Assembly (NCBI GenBank): GCA_023212645.1
Contig: JALBYC010000001.1
Coordinates: 310,001-374,000 of the forward strand
Reading direction: 5' to 3'
Origin: Farysia itapuensis
Taxonomy: Eukaryota > Basidiomycota > Ustilaginomycetes > Ustilaginales > Ustilaginaceae
DNA: 64,000 bases
Of the stretch, positions 47,505 through 57,255 are shown piece by piece; the first letter of the stretch is position 1; each line of letters begins with the position of its first letter. The notes under the pieces are model-generated. The model saw only the letters and a program-made list of their open reading frames with translations, made no database searches and was not told the origin of the DNA. The position numbers were made by a program, and so were the translations under genes.

Positions 47505-47856
47505 GCAACATGCCGCAGTATACTTTCCAACGTCCCATTGAGCCTTCCGTCAGCTATGCTAAGGGCGTGCTGCCATCGAGAGGCGAAAGTCACTGTTTTG
47601 CGGCGTACAAAAATGATTTGCGGTCTGCCAAGTAGTAGGAGATTTGAGCCAGCTTTCTCGAGTGGACGCATTCGAGTGGAGGGCGGACTGCAACTGATGC
47701 TCGCGATCAACGTTGCGGCCGTTGGGCGAGTCATCCGATTGCGCTAGCATCTGAAGTCCAAGGACTGTCCAGACCGCACACACACAGCAAGCAAGCAAGA
47801 CTAATGATGTTGCCTTCGTGGCCGCCCGCCAATTCTATATTACCACCTTCGCTTGT

Positions 47857-49011
47857 TCACTTACTTTGCAGACTTGGTAACTGTCGTTGTTGAGGTGATT
47901 CCGCGATTTGGTCTGCCTGCTTGTACTTTCGTTGTGGCAGCGATTGGCAAAATGCTTCTACCCAATCCTGAGTCTGGGTCCAGCCCAGGAGGATTTCTAC
48001 TACCTGGTTGACGGTAAGCACTTTTCTGCCAGTGTACGTCCCACCTGCAGTTTCGCCGCTGACAGAAAGCTTGTCTTCGACGGCGCTCAGGTTCTCGGGG
48101 GTAAGGGGCAGCTTAGCCATGCGTATGCGCAGATTCTCGGCTTTAGTCTTGCAAAGAGACTTGTATCGGTTCTTGTCGACGATTCCGCCAATGACGTACG
48201 TCGTGCCCTCTTCCAAGCTGGTAAGGACGTTATCGGTGTCCGCGGTCAGGTACACTACATCTTTGACGTTTATGCGTCCAGCGGCTTGTGCGTCGTTGCC
48301 ACCGGTAACGTCGTCTGAGTGTAATATCGCGGTAAAGTCAACCACTTCGTCAGCGTCTCGAGACTTGATAAGGCGTTCGAGACCTCCCTCCTCGTAAATC
48401 GTCACGCCCTTCCAGCGCTTCCATACACCACGGAGTTTGCCGTTCATTGCCTGACCCAGACGAGACTGGTGAATGTTGATAGGTTTGCAGTTGACCGCGC
48501 CTGATACAGCCTTGGCTTTGCTAAATCCAGGCACGGCATCGTACTGATCTTCGGACAGATAGCCGAGGCACGATGGCTCTCCACTCCCCGTCAAGATGAT
48601 TTCGGAGAACGGAGACTGGGCATGTCGATTGGCAGAGTAGAGATACATAAGCTGTTGCCCGAAAGAGGATAGCTCCTTGTCGTTCATCAGGTCCTCAAAT
48701 CCGCAGTCGATGACCAGATTGGCGCCGAAAAACTTCTTGGGCACAACCTCAGCGTTGGAATTTGCCTTCTCTTTCCCTGCTCTCACTCCATTCGTCAGTA
48801 CTCCAGAATCAGAAAGATTTGTGACTGGAGACTGTTGCGCAGCCCACTTGGCTCGCTTATTGGCCTTCTTCTTCAGTCGCTCGGCAGCGCGACGCTCGAG
48901 CTTGGTGGCTTCATACTTCTGGCGTTTGGCCAGCTTCTTTGCAGCATTCTTGGACAGGACAGGCTCGATTGTAGAGTCTGCTATGCTGTTGACTACTGCA
49001 GCTTCTTCCAT
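47857..49011 (-). CDS. TRM10: tRNA (guanine-N1)-methyltransferase, position 9
   Basis: A 384-residue intronless SPOUT-class methyltransferase that methylates N1 of G9 in tRNAs. A Lys/Arg/Ala-rich N-terminal helix (about 20-65) probably binds RNA. The catalytic domain (about 95-340) contains NLVIDCGFEDLM, the diagnostic YLTADTDNVL and the knot segment YVIGGIVDKNRYK. The C-terminal helix is Gln-rich. It diverges from DCC1, with 189 bases between starts. Confidence 0.93.
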   Translation of the reverse strand: MEEAAVVNSIADSTIEPVLSKNAAKKLAKRQKYEATKLERRAAERLKKKANKRAKWAAQQSPVTNLSDSGVLTNGVRAGKEKANSNAEVVPKKFFGANLVIDCGFEDLMNDKELSSFGQQLMYLYSANRHAQSPFSEIILTGSGEPSCLGYLSEDQYDAVPGFSKAKAVSGAVNCKPINIHQSRLGQAMNGKLRGVWKRWKGVTIYEEGGLERLIKSRDADEVVDFTAILHSDDVTGGNDAQAAGRINVKDVVYLTADTDNVLTSLEEGTTYVIGGIVDKNRYKSLCKTKAENLRIRMAKLPLTPENLSAVEDKLSVSGETAGGTYTGRKVLTVNQVVEILLGWTQTQDWVEAFCQSLPQRKYKQADQIAESPQQRQLPSLQSK

Positions 49012-49200
49012 CCTTGCGCCTGCTGCTGCTTCGCCGAGCCATTGGAAGCTGATCTTTTACAGTTATCCTCGGCGCCTGATCCCAAATATGGGAAGAAATG
49101 CAATATCCGCAAGCCGAGTTCCGCAACTTTTTCGACTCCACTTGGCGCACTTTGCGCGACGCGCTTCGCGAGTGTTGTTCTCTGCCACTACCATCTCGCC

Positions 49201-50490
49201 ATGTCGTCTGCTTCTTCCATAGACTTATGCACTGTGCCACTACCTTTGCCACAGTATCATCTCCTCGAACTTCCAACGGACCTTGTTCCTCTCTTTGATC
49301 CAACAACGCGCTCTGAACCACAAAGTACACCACCTGCGAACAAGAAGAAAAAGTTGACCAGACTCACGATCAAAGGCAGAGTCGACGATCAGGCAGTGCT
49401 TACGACCGAGGACCAGACATTTGCCCTTCGATCTGTCTCACAGTCCAACTCTCTTCTCTTATGCTCCTTTAGCAAGAACACTTCATGCAACACAAAGCCA
49501 CTGCTCTGCTTGCGCAGTAATGTCGCAGATACGTTGGAGCTGACGCCGGTGGTGCCAAGACTGCAACGCTTGATGGGTTTACTCGCAGCGTCTAGCTACG
49601 ATGGCGAAGAGGAGGAGAAGAGATCTCAGAAGCAATCGGTACGCAAGTATACTTTCAAGCAGGTCAAGAGCATCGTCCAGGCCAGCCCTAAAGAGCTTGA
49701 AGCTGGACTCTTGCAGCATCATGTTATTGAGCTCGACGGGTTTGTCCGGCAAATCTCGCCTCAGCATCTCACCACAATCTTGCAGGCCTTGATCTCACAT
49801 CTCGACCTATACGCGTATTTGTCGGGACAAGTTCCGCTCACAGAGACAGTGCAAGCGTTGGGCAACATGCACGGGCTCCGCAAGCAGGTGGTCGAAGCTG
49901 TGCTCACGCGCTTCTTCGGGCACAGAAATGATGATGACAGCGGTCCTGAAGGACCGACGGTGGCTGTAAACAGCGATGCTATTGTCAAGTTTATCGGCGT
50001 GCAAAAGCTACGCTCGATGGCGAGATTGCCCGTAACGCTCGAAGCATTCTCACAAAGCTGGACTAAAGATTGTCTGTCAGATACATTCCAGTCTCTGGCC
50101 TCCTTGTCTCGTCTTGAAGGCGAATTCATCCTTCACCCGGCTCCGGCGCCCGCTACGACATTGTTCCCTGTCACTGACACAACTTTGCAAGTCCAGTACT
50201 TCTCTGTCGCGGAGTTGCCAACAGAGCCAGCGGCGCGCTTTCAAGATCTGTTCTTGACAAGATCTTCGTGGGTTGCTCAGGACCTGTTACCGTTCATCAA
50301 GGATCTTGCGCTCAATCCTAAGCAGCAGGACTCACTGCTCCTCAAATTTGCCCGTGCCACAAAGACCAAAGTCCTCGACTGGACCCTCACCGACGATGAA
50401 AAGCGCCAATGGAACAAGGACAAGAAGCTGTCAGGAGGCAAGTCCGTCTGGAAAGACGTCGTCATGTACTCGGCGCGAGTCAAGTACTAG
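49201..50490 (+). CDS. DCC1: Sister chromatid cohesion protein DCC1
   Basis: A 429-residue intronless protein of the DCC1 family, a subunit of the alternative clamp loader Ctf18-Dcc1-Ctf8 needed for sister chromatid cohesion. The frame remains open for 122 codons upstream, but that stretch overlaps TRM10 in antisense and lacks an ATG; the ATG at 49201 gives MSSASSIDL. YHLLELP near the N-terminus, FALRSVSQSNSLLLC and a C-terminal winged-helix region (ending KSVWKDVVMYSARVKY) are family features. Confidence 0.9.
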   Translation: MSSASSIDLCTVPLPLPQYHLLELPTDLVPLFDPTTRSEPQSTPPANKKKKLTRLTIKGRVDDQAVLTTEDQTFALRSVSQSNSLLLCSFSKNTSCNTKPLLCLRSNVADTLELTPVVPRLQRLMGLLAASSYDGEEEEKRSQKQSVRKYTFKQVKSIVQASPKELEAGLLQHHVIELDGFVRQISPQHLTTILQALISHLDLYAYLSGQVPLTETVQALGNMHGLRKQVVEAVLTRFFGHRNDDDSGPEGPTVAVNSDAIVKFIGVQKLRSMARLPVTLEAFSQSWTKDCLSDTFQSLASLSRLEGEFILHPAPAPATTLFPVTDTTLQVQYFSVAELPTEPAARFQDLFLTRSSWVAQDLLPFIKDLALNPKQQDSLLLKFARATKTKVLDWTLTDDEKRQWNKDKKLSGGKSVWKDVVMYSARVKY

Positions 50491-50807
50491 AGCACAAGGG
50501 TCATCGCTCTGATACTTGGAACAGCGACGTTCGCGCGTGGATCAACATTCGCTACGCTGCTAACGTCTGTAGCACTCAGAGTGGCACATCGAGACACAAA
50601 GTGGTATTGCCAGCACGGCAGCACCAGTAAAGCTAGTAGAAGTAGCAGAGCTCACGTCTGGTAGAAATTTGATAGGGTGGTGTGTTAGGCCGCACTTCTT
50701 GTAAAGCCGTGCAAAAAAAAAATGAATCAATTTGAAATGACCATTCCGGAACCAACACCACTTCTTCTCGTCTTATCATTTGCATACCCACACATAGATT
50801 GTTCAAG
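50491..50807. other. Spacer between DCC1 and eIF3j
   Basis: The 3' flank of DCC1 and promoter of the eIF3j gene. It contains a short A9 run near 50715. No gene is seen. Confidence 0.5.
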
Positions 50808-51909
50808 ATGAGCGACTGGGGTATGTCTGACCATCTTGGTACCTGGTAGAAGTTTTGTGCTGACATTCGTTTCATCTGCTTCACCAGAGAACGACGAAGA
50901 GCCAGTTCCGCAGCCTGTAGCACCGAAGGTGACAGCCGGTCGCAAAAAGTTCGATGACGAAGACGTGGAAGATCAGATCAAGGTAAGTGATAGACTTTGT
51001 TATCCTAGCCGCCACGCACTTACACGCTCCTTGCCTTGCTCTTCTCACGCTCAGGATGACTGGGAAGAGGAAGATTCGGAGCCAGAGGCTCCAACCAACA
51101 CCCGAGCCGCTGTAGTCCTACCCGCCAAGAAGAAGAAGAGCGTCAAGCAGAAGATCGCCGAGAAGGAGGAAGAGGAACGCAAGAGACGAGAACTCGGCCT
51201 CGACGTACGTATGACCACATCTCGCCCCCGTGATTCGCGCCAAAGGCTAACTAGTGTCTCATTTGTCTGCATATAGACCGAGGAGGACAGTGATGGTCTT
51301 GGCGAATGGGACGAAGACCCGATAGCAAAGAAGAGGATGGAGCGCGAGGCCCAACTCAAGTCAGACGTTGAGAACGCCGCCAATTTGCTGGGTACCGCCA
51401 AGATTAGCGCCGATGGTAAGTCTGACTTCTCAAGCCTGGTTCTTGCGTTGTTGCTGACATTGCTCCCGATAGACGACTCTGTGTCGGCGCTCAAGTCCGC
51501 CAATCCACAGTCCAAAGAAGACTGGGAGGCTCTTTCGGATAGCATCTTCAACGAGCTGATCAAGACTTACTCTACCAAGCCTGGCTTCGAGAAGCATTTC
51601 GTCAACCACCTCTTCAAGAACGTGTGCTCGACGATGCGAGACGTTGATATACGCAAATCGTCCGCTGCCCTCAAGACGTATGCCGAGGATAAGGTCAAGC
51701 TCGAGAAGGAGGCCAAGAAATTGGGCGGACAGAAAAAAGCGCCCAAACCGAAAACCGTTGGTACTGCCAGCGCCAAGAATGTTATCGACACACGAGCTTG
51801 TAAGTTGTTCCAATGTTGCTGCCATAGTCTACATGCATACTGATGCTGCAACATCACCCTATCAGATGGCGATGAGGCTCTCGACGACGACGATCTGGAC
51901 TTCATGTAA
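50808..51909 (+). CDS. HCR1: Translation initiation factor eIF3 subunit J (six exons)
   Basis: Exons 50808-50820, 50888-50982, 51055-51204, 51277-51415, 51473-51799 and 51866-51909 (GT-AG introns) give 255 residues. The N-terminus MSDWENDEEP is typical of eIF3j. An acidic segment with DDWEEEDSEPE follows, then a Lys-rich coiled stretch (KKKKSVKQKIAEKEEEERK). The helical core carries SKEDWEALSDSIFNELI. The protein ends in DDDDLDFM, which in yeast Hcr1 helps 40S and eIF1A contacts. It is the most intron-dense gene for its size in the window. Confidence 0.9.
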
Positions 51910-52477
51910 ACTTCTCAGGCTCTTCAATATACATCTTACCGAGATCATTGAGCCGCCCATCTTGAGCTTGCGAACATCGACATCCTGCAGTGGACTTGCC
52001 ATTCAGCTGGGAAAGAATGCCTTCCAGGTTCGGCACGCATTCGCACCAGCTCGCGGAAGCGAGGTGTAAGTCTGCCATGACCATGGACACTATGCTATCC
52101 GCAATGGCGGCGAAGCATGTTCTTAGGCATCGTTCGATGCCATGTTTCACATCGTAGCCACGGTTGCCTTGGTACCCGAGCCCGTGTTGGCTCTCTGTAT
52201 CGCTCCCGGATCGGTTAAACGCGTAGCATCGAACTGCCACACAGAGGCTCGAGCTCGAGTGACGACTTTGGCGTGACCGCAAGGACCAGACTTGCCGCAG
52301 ACCACGCTTGGTGAGGAGACGATTCAGCGAGACGTCGGTCGTCAAGGCGAGCTAGGCTTTCTGCCCCAAGAGTCTACGTCGTGGCAAACCGCGGACTTGT
52401 TACGCAGACAGGACAGGTCTGGTATTCTATTAGCTACATTAAAGTTGGAGACCCGCGCGCTGCAGTCTTCCATCTTC

Positions 52478-52574
52478 TCCCTCCTCTCTTCCCTCCTCTC
52501 TTCCCTCCTCTCTTCCCTCCTCTCTTCCCTCCTCTCTTCCCTCCTCTCTTCCCTCCTCTCTTCCCTCCTCTCTT
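52478..52574. repeat. 12-base pyrimidine minisatellite (CTCTTCCCTCCT)n
   Basis: About eight near-perfect copies of CTCTTCCCTCCT in tandem. The strand asymmetry (nearly all C and T on the plus strand) is a pattern that can form triplex DNA. Frames reading through it are artefacts. Confidence 0.85.
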
Positions 52575-52576
52575 TC

Positions 52577-52700
52577 TTTCCTCTTCTCTTCCCTTGCCTC
52601 CCCTTTCCTCTTCTCTTCCCTTGCCTCCCCTTTCCTCTTCTCTTCCCTTGCCTCCCCTTTCCTCTTCTCTTCCCTTGCCTCCCATTTCCTCTTCTCTTCG
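52577..52700. repeat. 27-base pyrimidine minisatellite
   Basis: About four copies of a 27-base unit containing CCTCTTCTCTTCCCTTGCCT followed by CCCCTTT, the last copy diverged (CCCATTT). It directly abuts the 12-base array and shares its CTCTTCCC core, so the two probably evolved from one seed. Confidence 0.8.
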
Positions 52701-53430
52701 TCTACCTCTACCAGCATGTGCGTCCCGGGCTTCCGTTATCTTTGAGCTTGAGTGCGAGAGCGAGAAGGCTGCTCGACTTTTGACTCCGGGCTGCACGTCT
52801 CTGTGCAACTTCCTTCCTAGAACAATTACTTTCCTTGCAGTCTTCTGATATCTACTTCTCTCTATATCTGCTTCTGCCTCTGTGGCAAGCGTGCTCCATG
52901 CGCGGCAGCTGCTGCTCAGGGCTGGATCGCCTCCATCTTCCTCATTGCATCATGTGAATCAGCTTTTCTCAAAGTATCGTCATCGCGTTTTGGCGGCTAT
53001 GTGATAAAGCCACCGATGTACGCATGCTCATACTAGTTCAGATTCGATCATTTCCAAATCATCCTCGCGTTCGCGAGATGAAGACCGATTTGCTGAGTAA
53101 CGAGACGTCCGAATATACCTTCAGTGCTTGATTACGTCGCCAGAACACCAAAAGCGATCTAATTTCTGTCGCAAAGGCGGGGTTGCTTCTCCAAAATTGC
53201 CTTTAGACGCGTATCTGGGCATTTATTGCTCTCTTCAGCCAAAATGTCTCTCTTTCGCCGTGTTATGTCGGGTTCGGACAAGCCTCTTCAGTGAAGTTTC
53301 ATAGTATATCTTATTGCTCCGATCAACGCGCGATTTAGACCAAGTGACGCGCGCAGCTGCCTGAATCGAACTACATCCTCATGCTGATCGTTGGCTAATC
53401 ACGGAGTATAATCTACTAGATTATTGCGAC

Positions 53431-53505
53431 AATTAAATAATAATAATAAATAATAAATTTGTGGGCCGGCCCATTAATTTATTTATTTTTTAATTAAATA
53501 ATTAG
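53431..53505. repeat. AT-rich imperfect palindrome centred on GGGCCGGCCC
   Basis: A perfect 10-base palindrome GGGCCGGCCC (53463-53472) is flanked on the left by AATTAAATAATAATAATAAA-type sequence and on the right by its approximate reverse complement. Each AT-only arm is roughly 30 bases. The arms match imperfectly. Function is unknown; a mobile-element remnant or structural element is possible. Confidence 0.65.
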
Positions 53506-54053
53506 CAAAAATATTTATTCTCCAACTTTTATAATTAGTTTAGCCAGCTATTGCCCGATAAAACATTGTGATCTCGTGCACCGAGTCAACAGAGCTGCGC
53601 ATCCGCTTTCACTCAGCGTCAACGGCACATTTAGCAAGCACTGTAACATGGCCAGCCTGTACTGGCCGTATGATTGGCGCGATGATCCCTAAAGACGACA
53701 AACTAAAGTGTCTTCATTGTTTCGAAAGAGCATGTTTTGGGTGCGCAAAATGCGCACCTAATTCAGCAGATGTACCCAATCTTTTCTTCTTCCGTGGCAA
53801 AAGCTGCTCAATCATAAGCTTGCGGTCTTGAATAAACATAAAACTCCAAGATCGACCGATTGAATTGTCGCAAAAAGCTTGGGTACAGCTTAGGGCTTGC
53901 TATATCACTTCTCGCTCTGGCTTTGCTCAGGTCTCAACGACACGCATCTAAGCAGATTGAAGGTGCGAACGCAAAGCAAAAATTTGTTGTTCACAGAACC
54001 ATCCGACAGGTGTAAATTAAGAACCAACGATTCGTCGAGAGAGGGTTGATATT

Positions 54054-54278
54054 AGGGAGCTTTCGGTGCACCAAAATACCGCTTTTTAGAGCTAAAAAAA
54101 TTGTCAAAATCGACAAATTTGGCTGGTGTTTAGCAGATTAGGGAGCTTTCGGTGCACCAAAATACCGCTTTTTTAGAGCTAAAAAAAGAGCCAAATCGAC
54201 AAACCTGGCTGGTGTTCAGCAGATTTGGCTCTTTTTTTAGCTCTAAAAAAGCGGTCTTGAGTGCACCGAAAGCTCCCT
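54054..54278. mobile_element. Nested MITE-like hairpin element
   Basis: The unit 54140-54278 is an inverted repeat: left arm 54140-54197, 24-base loop, right arm 54222-54278. The outer 18 bases (AGGGAGCTTTCGGTGCAC) and inner 33 bases are perfect reverse complements, with only a 6-7 base mismatch between them. A second copy of the left arm plus loop (54054-54139) precedes it without its own right arm. ATT flanks the outer ends (54051-54053 and 54279-54281) and also the internal junction (54137-54139), consistent with a 3-base target duplication. No transposase is encoded. The family is unassigned. Confidence 0.75.
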
Positions 54279-57255
54279 ATTGAGAATAAAAGTTCGAAGC
54301 AGTTCAAGAGTAGGCGTCTGCCGGGTGCGTCTGCTGGAAAAAAACGCGGTATTGACATATAAGAGCAAAACTTCACGCACGGAAAGTGTTGAGAGTACGG
54401 TGACGTGTGCAAGAAGATAATCACAAGAGGGTTGTAAGAGGGCAAGCGGATGAAGGGGGAAACCTGCAAAAGGCTGTTGACGAAGGAGACGTTCGGAATG
54501 GACACACTGGGAGGAAGAAAGGCGAGGGTTGAGGATTTTGCCTGGATCGGTGACGCACAGTTCCAGCGATACGGATTCAAGGGGTCGTGATGAGCAAAAG
54601 AATGGCCGAGAAGAGGACAGAGACGGAGATAAGGACAGCTTTAGGCAAAGTATATGAAGATGCATCGGCAGGTATACAAATCTTGTAAGGTATAGCAGAT
54701 GTGTAGATGCTACTTCAACCACCCTGTTGTAAACACTGCATGAGTGTTGAATTCGGTAGAGTCCCCGTGTGCATGATGGCGAGGCCGACCGCTGATTGCG
54801 GCGAATACACTGTTGATAGGAGCGAAGATCGGCATAGTGGCGAATTAGAACCTGGACCAACTCCGCAAGTACAGCCTGCATGCAGCTTCTGCAGCGTAGA
54901 GTTTCAACATGCATGGGGCATTGTCTGCGTGCAGAGCACGAGGAGACTCCTGGGGAGTCACACGAAAGAAGCGAACCAGACTCCGCTCTGGTGCCTTGTG
55001 TGTTCTACACCGCTGCTCGCGCAATGTGGACGCAAGAGATTGACTTTGCACGAAAGGCGCAGGAGCTGCCCTACCCTGATACTGATACAGAGCAGCTAGC
55101 GCATGCACGCTATTGCAGCGCGAATTTCGGGTGCTCAGACAGCTTGACACGACGACTCAAGGCGTAGCGGACGAGGCTGCGATTGAAGACCGATGACTGA
55201 TGGCGACGACGAGCTTTCACACCTCTGACTCGGCTCTAGCAAGCCATCAGGCGGTCTGTAAGTGAGCTGGCCACAGCATGACGTGGATGGCAGCGTGTCT
55301 CAGCTGTTTTGGCTGGCCAAAAGCAGGGAATGGATCAATACGGTGACTGTATGCTATCGCCAAACGGCGAAAACGTCGACGGTCAAAGATAAAATTTACC
55401 GCGAGATCCTCGGCAAGTCGTCATAAAGCGGTAAAGATGGGCTATTAGGCAGTTGGGCGAGAATATACATGATAGAAAATGGACCGAGACGGGATGTTGG
55501 TGGTAGGAAGGGAAGATGCATCAACAAGAAAGTTGCGAGCTAAAGGTGACATTTTCGGGCTAAATTTGATCTAACAAATTAAAGGCCTCGATCTAACAAA
55601 TAAACCTTCTCCCGCCAAACCGGCGTCTGGCGAAAAGACGAAAGTGTGGCCACGATGTGGAACCAAGTATACCGGCGAAAGACGGCCAAGGATGTACTCG
55701 TAAGCAATCAGATATGCTACAAGGGCATCAAGGTTCAAAAATCGAGACGAGAGTTGCGGGATCTGAATATTAAAGACTAATGCCAGCCTCGCGAACCTTG
55801 TCGTGAGGGTAAGAATAAATCCGGTGCGGGCGGAGTTTCAGCTTCAGCTCGATCCTCGAGCTTCCATGAAAGCACGGCATGACAAGTGTGCAGCAATTTG
55901 CGTTGTAAATGGAATCGATCATAGCAGGTCGCCAACCGGTAGAGCAGGTGCTGCTAGAGTTTACTACCAGACGCTCCTCGCGATAAATCTTGCATGGTAT
56001 CACGGCCAGCAGAGAAGACTGGCAACTAGAAAGTCGTGAACGTGCCATGGCAGTTGTGCCAAGAGGTCATCATACAGGCATACTGCACATTGAAGCCCGC
56101 ATAGACACGGCTTCCCACACGTTTGTTAGCGTGCACGACCAGATCCGTGATGGTAGCGGGATCAAACTTCTTGTTTGCAGGCTGACATTCACCAAAAAGC
56201 ATCTTGAAGAAGCTGGGTTTTAGGCGCTGCACAGGAGCTACTCGGCCATTGCGGTCTGTGTCGTCAAAGAGATGATTTGCAAAGTATTGTGAATCGAGAA
56301 AGACGAGTATTGGACTCTGCTAGCAGATAAGCTCAGAGAGCCAGGGTTTTTCGTTTACAGCGAAGATAAGAAGCCAGACCATCTGCAGACCCGATGGAGC
56401 GAGCGACTGTTTGGCCTTTTGACTACCCCGAGTGTCCTAGAGCTCCCAATGTCTACCTTGCTCGCTTCTACTTCTTCTTTCTCGCACAAAGAAGCGCCAC
56501 GTCTCGTTTGTCTGTAACATCGCTGACATGCAGAGCTCTTGCGAGCTTGCGTATTGCATGTCGCTGTCTGCAAGCTGTCTTAACCATCCTTTCTGCCCTG
56601 TCTGCCACAGCGCTCGAGCTGTTGTACGTGACACTGCAAGTAGATGTGCGCACAGTATTAACAGGAGCGTCGCAGGGCTTACTTGATGATGGACGCACTT
56701 ACTTCTTGCTTTCGATGAAAGGGACATGGCGATGACGGGGTGTCTCCCTTACATTCCGTGGAGCTCTCGAGAGCTTAAATTGCTCTTGCTCTACAGAGCG
56801 CCACAGCGAAGGCAAGTTTCTGTCACGCTGCTCCTACCAGCACGAGAGAGCAAAGTAGACAAGTCACCGATCTCTCGCATTATGCGGCTCCTTCTCGTGG
56901 CTCGACTACCGTACTCACCTTTCGACCAATTAGTACTGAGACACCGATACTTTCGACAAGCACAGTAGCCAAATTGCCTTCTGGGCCGTCTTGCATGTCA
57001 CGACGGATGAAGAGCCGGTTTGATACAGACATGGATGGGACTATGATGACTGCGATGGGTAGTCAAGTGCCAAGGCCGGGCGCTAGACCTGCGCGGCATG
57101 CCTTGCCGAAAACAAAACGCAAGACTCGCGGGATCTCCAAGATGCGCGAGGTGACGGACAACGATCGACGTGGCAGCGGAAAGTGAGATCATTGGAACTG
57201 ACATTAAACACAGTGAACACAGATTTGGTAAAGAGAAAGGGTGTCATGGACGAGT

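Larger units (their letters stand above)
47237..47856. other. Spacer holding the tRNA-Gln gene
   Basis: Upstream region of HOM2 and the 3' flank of TRM10 (both minus strand). The only feature I can support is the tRNA-Gln gene with its terminator. Confidence 0.6.
51910..57255. other. 5.3 kb gene-poor block with repeats
   Basis: No convincing gene lies between eIF3j and transketolase. The block contains pyrimidine minisatellites (52478-52700), an AT-rich palindrome (53431-53505) and a nested hairpin element (54054-54278). Elsewhere there is only unassigned sequence. The longest frames (for example minus 54243-54914, 223 codons) run through the hairpin and low-complexity DNA and look non-coding. 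Base composition is visibly more AT-rich from about 53400 to 54300 than in the flanking genes. Confidence 0.6.

Noticed and set aside
48835..49200. 122-codon in-frame upstream extension of DCC1
   Set aside because: It starts at a non-ATG codon and overlaps TRM10 in antisense; the family N-terminus begins right after the ATG at 49201.
51902..52345. 147-codon minus-strand frame after eIF3j
   Set aside because: It overlaps the end of the eIF3j exon, has no known domain and no supporting splice structure. A small unknown gene cannot be fully excluded.
52292..52848. Leu/Ser/Pro-rich frames through the pyrimidine arrays
   Set aside because: They are products of tandem CTCTTCCC repeats in all frames with no flanking coding signal.
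54243..54914. 223-codon minus-strand frame next to the hairpin element
   Set aside because: It runs into the inverted repeat, is rich in Ser/Leu low-complexity sequence, and shows no family feature.
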